Below are positions 25,555-32,868 of a stretch of 64,000 nt of DNA, piece by piece (within the stretch, counting starts at the first letter, position 1; every line of letters starts with the position of its first letter). The stretch is taken from contig PLKM01000015.1 of assembly GCA_003141095.1 (NCBI GenBank), forward strand, positions 1 to 64,000. Direction: 5' to 3'. The DNA is from Acidimicrobiaceae bacterium. Its GTDB lineage: Bacteria; Actinomycetota; Acidimicrobiia; Acidimicrobiales; RAAP-2. The position numbers were made by a program, and so were the translations under genes. The notes under the pieces are model-generated. The model was not told the DNA's origin. It was given only the letters and a program-made list of their open reading frames with translations, and made no database searches.

Positions 25555-27032
25555 CGGGCATCCGGTCCATCGATGAGATCGGGGTCGATGAACTTCACGG
25601 GCGCTCGACGACGCTTCTCGACGCCGGTCACCGTTTGGCGACGGTCGTGGCGCACGACGACGGCGATTTCCTACGCGTCGTGTACGTCTTCACCATGGGA
25701 CCGCCGGACGTGCGACACGAACTCGTGGTCCGACTCAACGCCACGAGCCCGGTGGTGCCGTCGCTGAGCGATCTCTCCTTCGTCGCGAGCCGGTTCGAGC
25801 GAGAGCTCCACGACACCTTCGGCATCGTCCCTGCCGGCCACCCGTTCGTGCGCCCGCTCGTGCGCCACCAGCACTGGCCCGAGCGCTGGTATCCCCTTCG
25901 CCGCGACGCCGGTCCCATGCCGGCGATGCGCGACGACAGCGCTCCCTATCCGTTCATTGAGGTCCAGGGCGCCGGCGTGTACGAAATTCCGGTCGGCCCG
26001 GTGCACGCCGGGCTCATCGAGCCGGGGCACTTCCGCTTCTCCGTGGTGGGCGAGACCATATTGAAAATGACCGCCCGGCTGTGGTACGTGCACCGGGGCA
26101 TCGAGCGGATGCTCCAAGGCGCCGACGTCGCGAGCGGACTTCAGATCGCCGAGCGGATCTCGGGTGACACCGCCGTCGGCCACTCGCTGGCCTACTGCAT
26201 GGCCGTGGAGGAAGCCCGCGGGCTCGTCGTGTCCGACGATGCGTTGGTGCTACGCGCAGTGCTGTTGGAGATGGAACGGCTGTACAACCACGTGGCCGAT
26301 GTTGGCGCGCTGTGCAATGACGTCAGCTTCGGCGTCGCCGACGCCCGCGCGTCGGTCATTCGCGAGCAGTTGCTGCGCCTCAACGAATCCGTGACGGGTC
26401 ATCGGTTCTTGCGCGGTGCGATCAGCGTGGGTGCGACCAGCGTGAAGAGGCTCCCCAGTCGATCGGAACTTCTCGACGTCGCCGAGCAGTTCGAGGCACT
26501 GGTGCGACTCGCAACCTCCAACAGCGTGGTCGTGGACCGCTTCGAGGGAACGGCCGTGCTTTCGGCGAAAGACGCCCTCGCGATCGGCACGCTCGGTGTC
26601 GTGGCCCGGGCATCGGGGCTCGCGATCGACGCGCGCGCGCAGCACCCTTTTCTGGCGTCACCCTCCCCCTTCGAGCCGGTGATTCATCAGGCGGGTGACG
26701 TGATGGCCCGATTCGACCAACGCGTCGGTGAAGTTCGCGCCTCGCTGCAGCTCGTCGAACATTTCTGCACGATGGCGACGCCGCTGGCTGGCAGCAGTGA
26801 GGTGGTGACGCCCGCCCTAGGCTCGGGGCTCGGCTTGGTCGAGGGATGGCGCGGCACCATTGTCCATCGCGTGGAACTTGACCGCGACGGAATGATTTCG
26901 CGTGGTCGAGTCGTCGATCCGTCCTTTCATAACTGGCCCGCCCTTTCCATTGCATTGGCCGACACGATCGTGCCGGATTTCCCGCTGGCCAACAAGAGCT
27001 TCAACCTTTCGTACGCCGGCAACGACCTGTGA
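25551..27032 (+). CDS. HyfG/HycE-like large subunit lacking all NiFe-binding cysteines
   Basis: A 493-aa fused NuoC-NuoD-like protein. Residues 1-130 are the NuoC part (SRFERELHDTFGI) and the rest is the hydrogenase/NuoD part. In group 4 hydrogenases the metal is held by RxCGxCxxxH near the start of the catalytic domain and by a CxxC near the C-terminus. Here the first motif reads RISGDTAVGH, with Ser204 and Thr207 in place of Cys. The second reads LSYAGNDL, with Ser487 and Gly490 in place of Cys. The protein ends three residues later, so there is no C-terminal extension for a maturation protease. It therefore cannot bind a normal NiFe centre. ATG 25551 overlaps the HyfF-like stop. Counterpart by order: Rv0087, annotated hycE. 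Confidence 0.9.
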   Translation: MTGIRSIDEIGVDELHGRSTTLLDAGHRLATVVAHDDGDFLRVVYVFTMGPPDVRHELVVRLNATSPVVPSLSDLSFVASRFERELHDTFGIVPAGHPFVRPLVRHQHWPERWYPLRRDAGPMPAMRDDSAPYPFIEVQGAGVYEIPVGPVHAGLIEPGHFRFSVVGETILKMTARLWYVHRGIERMLQGADVASGLQIAERISGDTAVGHSLAYCMAVEEARGLVVSDDALVLRAVLLEMERLYNHVADVGALCNDVSFGVADARASVIREQLLRLNESVTGHRFLRGAISVGATSVKRLPSRSELLDVAEQFEALVRLATSNSVVVDRFEGTAVLSAKDALAIGTLGVVARASGLAIDARAQHPFLASPSPFEPVIHQAGDVMARFDQRVGEVRASLQLVEHFCTMATPLAGSSEVVTPALGSGLGLVEGWRGTIVHRVELDRDGMISRGRVVDPSFHNWPALSIALADTIVPDFPLANKSFNLSYAGNDL

Positions 27033-27197
27033 TCCACGGTTCGGTTCTTCCGGAGTGCACCCGGTAGCGATACTAGAAACAAGCCAACTCGTTCTTGAGT
27101 TCCCGCCAGGTCTGGCCAAGGGTGCCACGGAGAAGGCCCCTCGACACGCGGTTGCCCGCCGGCTCAGTGCCCCGAGAGAGCCGACGCTCGCGTGACG

Positions 27198-27225
27198 GAT
27201 CCTCGCTGATCACTGATCGAGGATC
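27198..27225 (+). terminator. Hairpin downstream of the Ehr-type operon
   Basis: A perfect 8-bp stem (GATCCTCG 27198-27205 with CGAGGATC 27218-27225) and a 12-base loop lie in the 243-base gap between the large-subunit gene and the next gene. There is no T run. It is the only candidate terminator for the seven-gene operon. Confidence 0.4.
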
Positions 27226-27263
27226 AAGCCAGGACCTCAAACACAAGGGGCGGTGTTCTTGGA

Positions 27264-27269
27264 TAGTCT
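27264..27269 (+). promoter_or_regulatory. -10 element of a leaderless promoter
   Basis: TAGTCT ends 6 bases before the GTG at 27276. This is the same hexamer and the same spacing as ahead of the ArsR gene at 19617. There is no Shine-Dalgarno before the GTG, so transcription probably begins at or near the start codon. A good -35 element was not found. Confidence 0.45.
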
Positions 27270-27275
27270 GGCCTC

Positions 27276-27707
27276 GTGAAGCGCCTTGTGGCCGCTGCCG
27301 TGATAACTGTTGCCTACGCGTGGTGGGCCACCAGTGTCGCCCCCTTCACCGCGATTTGCTACGTGCTGATCGCCGTCCCGTCAGTCCTCGCGGTGGTGCT
27401 CTACGCCGCTGTGGGTGCCTTTTCACGTGACCGGACGGACATCGCGCGCTACTACCAGGCAAGGGCCGGCGACTCGTCGTTCTCGAGCATCACCCCGTGG
27501 TTGCTCGTGCTTTGCTGTGTCCTGGCTCTCGAGAGCGTCGGACTCGCTCTCGGCGGTCGGTCACCGGGCGTCCCCACGCTCAGCACGGCGGTCGATCATC
27601 TTCTCGTGGAGCACTGGGAACGCGGCATTCTCTTCGTGCTGTGGGTATGGGTGGGGGCCAGTCCGCTCTGGCGCCTCTGGCGACAACGACAGAAGAATCA
27701 ACGCTGA
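27276..27707 (+). CDS. Small membrane protein, unknown function
   Basis: A 143-aa protein with about four hydrophobic segments: residues 3-20, 27-50, 72-92 and 115-135. A short positively charged C-terminus, LWRQRQKNQR, places the tail in the cytoplasm under the positive-inside rule. I do not recognise the family with certainty; it resembles small membrane proteins often found paired with DUF6186 proteins in actinobacteria. The second gene starts 1 base after its stop, so the two form a two-gene unit. Confidence 0.6.
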   Translation: MKRLVAAAVITVAYAWWATSVAPFTAICYVLIAVPSVLAVVLYAAVGAFSRDRTDIARYYQARAGDSSFSSITPWLLVLCCVLALESVGLALGGRSPGVPTLSTAVDHLLVEHWERGILFVLWVWVGASPLWRLWRQRQKNQR

Positions 27708-27708
27708 T

Positions 27709-27918
27709 ATGTACGCGACGATCGGCTGGCTCGTACTCTTAGGGGCCAGCATCCTTATCGAGGCATACGGACGATTCCGGTCGGCGAGGACCTCGAGTCT
27801 GGCCCGATTGGGAGCGCTGCTCGCGACACGGATTCCGGGTCGAGTCGTCCTGCTGCTGATCTGGGTATTTGTCGGCGTGCATCTCTTCGCGCGCTACACC
27901 CTTTCCCATCACTCGTAG
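27709..27918 (+). CDS. Small two-helix membrane protein, DUF6186-like
   Basis: A 69-aa protein with two hydrophobic helices (residues about 3-20 and 44-62) around a basic loop, FRSARTSSLARLGALLATR. The ending LIWVFVGVHLFARYTL resembles the DUF6186 family of actinobacteria. A longer open frame begins at 27415 inside the preceding gene, but the ATG at 27709 comes one base after that gene's stop and begins the first helix. The function is unknown. The tight spacing with the preceding membrane protein suggests that they work together. Confidence 0.6.
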   Translation: MYATIGWLVLLGASILIEAYGRFRSARTSSLARLGALLATRIPGRVVLLLIWVFVGVHLFARYTLSHHS

Positions 27919-28066
27919 CGGGCTCGCAAAATCGGGCAAACCCGCGGGGTTTCGCACGCGACCTCGTCAAAAGGCGCCGCGCGAGCCAACGTGAGAGATC
28001 CCACGAGACGAGCTTGCGTCCAGGGCAGCCGGGCCGAGCGCTCGAAGAGACGACCCCGGCGAGGGC

Positions 28067-29968
28067 TTACCCGTTGATGAAAGGCCAACTGGCAAGGCGG
28101 CGCAGAAGGTTCATCTTCTTCAGCTGGTGGCTGCTCATTCGACTGATGATGTCGTCCAACGCCGCCACCGCCTCGGCAATATAGGGTCCCTTGTTCAACA
28201 TGACGCACTCAGCGCGGCCCGCCATCGCCGCGTCCGAAATCTCCGCGCGCGAGGGCTGACCGGTTCTCGCCATCTGGTCGAGGACCTGCGTCGCCCAGAT
28301 CACCGGGACATGGGCAGCGTCGCACAGCCACAGCATCTCCTCTTGCACCTCGGCGAGTCGTTCAAAGCCGCACTCGATAGCCAGATCACCGCGCGCCACC
28401 ATGACCCCAACGCAGTTCGAGGCCATCGCCGCGAGCAGCATCTCCGGCAAGGCGGTGAAGCCCCGCACCGTCTCGATCTTGAGCACGATGCCGATGTCGC
28501 CACCCCCCAGCTCTTCGAGATGGTGGCGCAGGGACGAGACGTCGGACGAGCTCTGGGCGAACGAAAGTTCTACCAAGTCAGCGTGGTCCACCACGAAGCG
28601 CAGGATTCGCTCATCGTCGGGGCCGATTGCGGGAAGGTGAAGGCCGCTGTCGGGCACGTTGATACCCTTCTCCGCTCGAAGCTTCGAGCCCCCGGGTGCC
28701 GCCATGGTGATTCGAATGTCCGCGTCGCTCGAGCGCGTGGCAACGACAACTCCTCCGATTTTCCCGTCGTCGAAGAACACCCGGTCGCCACTGTTTAGCG
28801 CCTCGAACACTTCAGGCATCGTGCACCCAATCTTGCGTCGGCCCGGCGGCGGTGGTCCGTTGCTCGTCGAGCTGGCCGTGACCCTGGGTCCGTCCGCCGA
28901 CACGGGCGTGAGGTCTGTCGTAAGCGTCAAGACGTCACCCACGTGCAGGACCACTGCCTGCTCCAGCGCCGGCAGCGAGCCAACCGCCGCTTCGCGCTTG
29001 TCCGTCGTGATCAGCCTGGTGCCCGTGCCAAGGTACGTGGTGTCGCTGGTCTCGATCCACGCGCCCGCTTCGACGATCGATGTCACCTCGAGTGTTCGCG
29101 GCGAGTCTCTGGTGTCGCTCAAGCGGATCTGGTCGCCGGTGCGTAACGTCGCGAGCCACTCGGCGGGGACCGGTATCGATGGTGGCTGTCCGCCGCGCGA
29201 ACCTACGGTCGAACCCAACCTGTCCGCCGCGACCAACAGAGCTCGCGCCGGCGAGACCGAACGACCCAGGGCGTCGCGTTGCGGGCGCAGTCGAACGACC
29301 CTCGGACCCGGTTCGATCGGTCCGGTGCGCAACTTCGGCCCCGGCAGATCCATAAGGATGGGGCACGCGCGCTGGACCTCTCCCGCAGCCCGTCGGATGT
29401 TTTGCGCCATTCGCTCCCACTGTGCCGGCTCGTCGTGGGCACAGTTGATTCGTGCGCAGTCCATGCCCTTTTCCATGAGTTGCGTGACGAGCGCATAGTC
29501 GTCGGCGGCCTCGCTGGGCATGGTGACGAGGATCCGGGTAGACCGACCGGGACGGAGCGGCCCGAGAAGAGCCAGTGTGTTGGTCTCGAGGATGGATCGT
29601 CCTTCTCGAAAGCTCACGGCGGTCTCGGTGCGCGGCCGATCCCCACTGCCGGCGAGCACGTGCAGGTTGTCAATAACCCGTTCAAGGGTCGCGATGACGT
29701 GTTCTTCAGTGCGCCCGAGGGACGACAGACCCAACTCCGCCAGCGCGTCTTGAATGTCGCGCAGGTCGTACTGGCGCAACGTGAGGTAGTCGATCAGATT
29801 CGCCGCGCTCTGCCGGTGACCCGGACGAACGCGCTCGAAGATCGACGCCGACTCCACGTGGCGCTGGCGCATCTCGGCGTGAAGGGACTCCAACGTCCGG
29901 GTGAGTTCCGCCAGAGAAGGGCCAGGAGCAGGATGGTCGGCGCAATTATTGTCGAAAGGCATCTCCAC
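28067..29968 (-). CDS. Atypical pyruvate kinase-like protein (long N-terminal extension)
   Basis: A 633-aa protein. Residues about 1-120 are a helical extension absent from classical pyruvate kinase. The barrel then starts with STRILVTMPSEA and ARINCAHDEP, the counterpart of the usual ARLNFSHG. DLPGPKLRTG and GDRVFFDDGKIGG follow, separated by a B-like region much longer than usual. The second half has LSFAQSSSDV, the catalytic-site VLKIETVRG (Lys497), ARGDLAIECG and ATQVLDQMARTG. The regulatory C-terminal domain of standard enzymes is missing: the protein ends soon after the barrel. It fits the minor group of long pyruvate kinases annotated in some bacteria. Divergent from the glucan operon, which suggests a link between glucan breakdown and lower glycolysis. 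Confidence 0.75.
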   Translation of the reverse strand: MEMPFDNNCADHPAPGPSLAELTRTLESLHAEMRQRHVESASIFERVRPGHRQSAANLIDYLTLRQYDLRDIQDALAELGLSSLGRTEEHVIATLERVIDNLHVLAGSGDRPRTETAVSFREGRSILETNTLALLGPLRPGRSTRILVTMPSEAADDYALVTQLMEKGMDCARINCAHDEPAQWERMAQNIRRAAGEVQRACPILMDLPGPKLRTGPIEPGPRVVRLRPQRDALGRSVSPARALLVAADRLGSTVGSRGGQPPSIPVPAEWLATLRTGDQIRLSDTRDSPRTLEVTSIVEAGAWIETSDTTYLGTGTRLITTDKREAAVGSLPALEQAVVLHVGDVLTLTTDLTPVSADGPRVTASSTSNGPPPPGRRKIGCTMPEVFEALNSGDRVFFDDGKIGGVVVATRSSDADIRITMAAPGGSKLRAEKGINVPDSGLHLPAIGPDDERILRFVVDHADLVELSFAQSSSDVSSLRHHLEELGGGDIGIVLKIETVRGFTALPEMLLAAMASNCVGVMVARGDLAIECGFERLAEVQEEMLWLCDAAHVPVIWATQVLDQMARTGQPSRAEISDAAMAGRAECVMLNKGPYIAEAVAALDDIISRMSSHQLKKMNLLRRLASWPFING

Positions 29969-30315
29969 GCTCCTGGCTCTCTCAGGCCCCCGCTCGTCGA
30001 TCCCCTTGAGAATCTCTCTCTTGCGACGACGAGCGACTATGTAACCTTCGTTGAACTTGCGGCGATGTGCAAGGGCCTAATGTCACTCGCGTCTTCTCGA
30101 ACGCGAACCCGCTTCGCAATGATGTCGGGGAGACCCGGCGGATGTTGGACCCGGGGTTCGAGGACGATGTCATCAGCCACGACCCCTTCGCCGCACGCCA
30201 ACAACCGCTAAGCGAACTCCACCCAAGCGTGACGCGAGAGCAAGTTAGGTTAGGGATTATGTTTACGGGCGAGCCTCGTTGAATTACACCAGAATGGAAG
30301 CAACAGGAGGCATTC
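29969..30315. other. Divergent promoter region between pyruvate kinase-like gene and glucan operon
   Basis: A 347-base gap with no protein-like frame. It must hold both promoters. An A+T-richer stretch at 30243-30262 contains TTAGGTTAG followed by GATTATG, which could include a -10 element for the glucan operon. A clear AGGAGG (30305-30310) serves the first gene. I found no convincing operator. Confidence 0.45.
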
Positions 30316-32868
30316 GTGCCGGTTGAAAAGTCGATTGATGGACGAAGGCGGACCGAGGTCTCCTACGACGACCTGTTCGACATCGCGATGAACCTCCGCT
30401 GGACCTGGAAGATCGAGGCGAGGCGCCTCTTCGCGAGTCTCGACCCTAACGCGAGCCCCGGAGCGCTCGAGTGGCCGCACCGACTCATGTTGGGCCTAGG
30501 TCGCGCCAGGGTCGAGGAACTCTTGAGCACCCGTCCGGAGATTGCCCAGCTGGCCCAGAAGGTGGTCGTTGACTTTCGGTTCTACGCAGCCAAGACCGCC
30601 AAGACCTGGTTCACGAATCAACACCGAGGCCAACGAGATCTCGTCGTCGCGTACTTCGCGGCCGAGTACGCGCTGACCGATTCGCTCCCGATCTTCGCCG
30701 GCGGTCTCGGAACGGTCGCCGCCGAGCATCTGAAAGCGGCCAGCTCGCTGGGCGTGCCACTGATCGGCGTAGGTCTCTTGTATCGGGGCACGTCGCATCA
30801 ATGGCTCGATCGTGACGGCCACCAACACGAGGCGTGGGATATGACGTCGCCGTCCCAGATGCCAATAGAGCCGGTGCGAGACCCCCAAGGACGAGTGGTG
30901 CAGGTCACCGTGTCGCTACCGGGGCGTGATCTGCGGGTGGCCGTCCATCAGGCCCGGGTCGGCCGCAACCGGCTCTACCTGCTGGACGCCGCCGTCGCCT
31001 CGAACTCGGCCAGGGATCGGGCCCTGACCTCACGGCTCTACGACAGCGACGTGGATACCCGATTCGCCCAGGAACTCATCCTCGGCGTGGGCGGCGTGCG
31101 GGCGTTGGCCGCCGTGGGCGTCGAACCCGACGTGTTGCACCTCAACGAGGGCTACACCGCTTTTGCGGTGCTCGAACGCGTGCGCCGGGTGATGGCCCAG
31201 GAAGGGCTGAGTTTCGCCGAAGCCCGCATTGCGGTGCGCGCGGGTGTCGTCTTCACCACGCACACCCCGGTGGCGGCGGGACACGACTACTTCGAGCCAG
31301 CGGTGGCGCGACGCTTCCTCGCCCCCTACGCCGCCCAACTCGGCGTCGAGCTCGACTCGCTGGTCTCGCTCGGACGCTTCAGCCCCGAAAATCCCGATGA
31401 CGCGTTCTGCCCGACGGTATTGGCGCTGCGCTCGGCCGGCCACCGCAACGGCGTGAGCCGCTTGCACGGCCGTGTGACCCGTGAGCAGTGGGCGGGACTG
31501 TGGCCCCGACTCCCGCTCGAGGAGGTCCCGATCGGCCACGTGACCAACGGCGTCCATCTGGAATCATGGACGTCGAGCAAGTCCAACGAACTCCTGACGT
31601 CGATGGTGGGGACGCAGTGGCGCACTACGCCGGGCGACCCCGTCATGTGGTCCAAGCTGCTCGACGTCGACGACGGCGCCCTCTGGCAAGTGAAGAATGA
31701 CGCCCGCGCCGAGCTGGTTGACTTCACCCGCCGGCGCGCGCGCCAAGAGCAGGCCCGTCGACACGCGCCGATCGAGCGGGTGACGGCGGTCACGCTGTTG
31801 GACCCCGATCGGCTGACCATCGGCTTCGTGGGTCGCTTCGTCGCCTACAAACGTCCGACCCTGCTGCTGAGCGACCCCGAGCGCCTCGCTCGCCTCTTGA
31901 AGGATCCCGAGCATCCGGTCCAGATTGTCTTCGCGGGAAAGGCGCACCCCAGCGATGAGGGTGGCAAGCAGCTTCTCCAGAGCATGATCGAATTTGCGAG
32001 CCAGTTCGGGGTCGAGGACCGGGTCGTCTTCATCGTGGACTTCGACACCACGATGGATCGCGCACTGGCCCAGGGAGTGGACATCTGGCTCAACACCCCC
32101 CGACGCCCCTTGGAGGCGTGCGGGGTCGGAGGGATGAAGGCGGGGATGAACGGCGCACTGAACTTCAGCACCCTGGACGGCTGGTGGGACGAGGCCTGCC
32201 TCGACGCTGACTCGATGGCGCCGCCCATTGGTTTCTCGATCGGTACGGCGCGAACGTACGCCGATGATGACACCCAGGACGCCCTGGACGCCGACTCCCT
32301 CTACGACATCCTCGAGCACGAGATAGTGCCGCGGTTCTACGACCGCGATGACGCGGGGGTCCCGCGGGCGTGGATGGCGTCGGTGAAGCAGTCCATGTCC
32401 ACCTTGGCGCCGACCTGGGACTCGCTGCGCATGACGCGCGAGTACACCGAGTCGTACTACCTGCCCGGACTGGCAAGGGTCCGACAGTTGCGCTCGGCGG
32501 GAGCGGTGTTGGCGCGCAACTTGACCCGCGAGGTCGAGCGGCTGATGAGCAACTGGCCGGATCTCACGGTGGCGATCACCCACCAAGATCCGGCGAGCGA
32601 GAAAGGCCGTCGGGTCGAGCTGGTGGTGGGACTCGGGAGGTTGGACCCGGCTGACCTGCTCGTGCAGTTGTGGCTCTCCTCGGAGGGCTCGTCGGCGCGT
32701 ACCGTCGACGCGACCCTCGTCGAGCGCGCGCGCTCCGAGGCCCGTTACGTCGCCACCGTCGAGCCATCCGCCGACGGCAGGGCCGAGACCGTAGTCGCGC
32801 GGGTGCTTCCGTCACCTCGCCACACCGATAATGAGGCGATTCCCGGACTGATTACGTGGTCCCAATGA
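30316..32868 (+). CDS. glgP: Alpha-glucan phosphorylase, divergent paralogue
   Basis: An 850-aa GT35-type enzyme, expected to release glucose 1-phosphate from alpha-1,4-glucan using PLP. The N-terminal DUF3417-like region (FDIAMNLRWTWKIEARRLF) marks the bacterial phosphorylase subgroup. GGLGTVAAEHLKAAS, TTHTPVAAGHDYF, VGRFVAYKRPTLLL and the PLP-lysine segment EACGVGGMKAGMNG (Lys608) follow in order. The usual Ser-Gly-Thr before the lysine reads Cys-Gly-Val here (Val604), and the glucan-site aspartate after GGLG is Glu. These changes may alter phosphate handling. It has about 130 more C-terminal residues than the second copy. Start GTG 30316 with a perfect AGGAGG. First gene of the operon; its stop overlaps the next start (ATGA). 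Confidence 0.85.
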   Translation: MPVEKSIDGRRRTEVSYDDLFDIAMNLRWTWKIEARRLFASLDPNASPGALEWPHRLMLGLGRARVEELLSTRPEIAQLAQKVVVDFRFYAAKTAKTWFTNQHRGQRDLVVAYFAAEYALTDSLPIFAGGLGTVAAEHLKAASSLGVPLIGVGLLYRGTSHQWLDRDGHQHEAWDMTSPSQMPIEPVRDPQGRVVQVTVSLPGRDLRVAVHQARVGRNRLYLLDAAVASNSARDRALTSRLYDSDVDTRFAQELILGVGGVRALAAVGVEPDVLHLNEGYTAFAVLERVRRVMAQEGLSFAEARIAVRAGVVFTTHTPVAAGHDYFEPAVARRFLAPYAAQLGVELDSLVSLGRFSPENPDDAFCPTVLALRSAGHRNGVSRLHGRVTREQWAGLWPRLPLEEVPIGHVTNGVHLESWTSSKSNELLTSMVGTQWRTTPGDPVMWSKLLDVDDGALWQVKNDARAELVDFTRRRARQEQARRHAPIERVTAVTLLDPDRLTIGFVGRFVAYKRPTLLLSDPERLARLLKDPEHPVQIVFAGKAHPSDEGGKQLLQSMIEFASQFGVEDRVVFIVDFDTTMDRALAQGVDIWLNTPRRPLEACGVGGMKAGMNGALNFSTLDGWWDEACLDADSMAPPIGFSIGTARTYADDDTQDALDADSLYDILEHEIVPRFYDRDDAGVPRAWMASVKQSMSTLAPTWDSLRMTREYTESYYLPGLARVRQLRSAGAVLARNLTREVERLMSNWPDLTVAITHQDPASEKGRRVELVVGLGRLDPADLLVQLWLSSEGSSARTVDATLVERARSEARYVATVEPSADGRAETVVARVLPSPRHTDNEAIPGLITWSQ

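Noticed and set aside
25551..27032. Annotating the operon as a formate hydrogenlyase or active hydrogenase
   Set aside because: All four NiFe-binding cysteine positions are substituted and there is no C-terminal maturation tail, so hydrogenase activity is not supported.
30243..30262. Half of an IdeR/DtxR-type box (TTAGGTTAG) ahead of the glucan operon
   Set aside because: The second half does not match the palindrome; one half-site is expected by chance, and nothing in the operon is iron-related.
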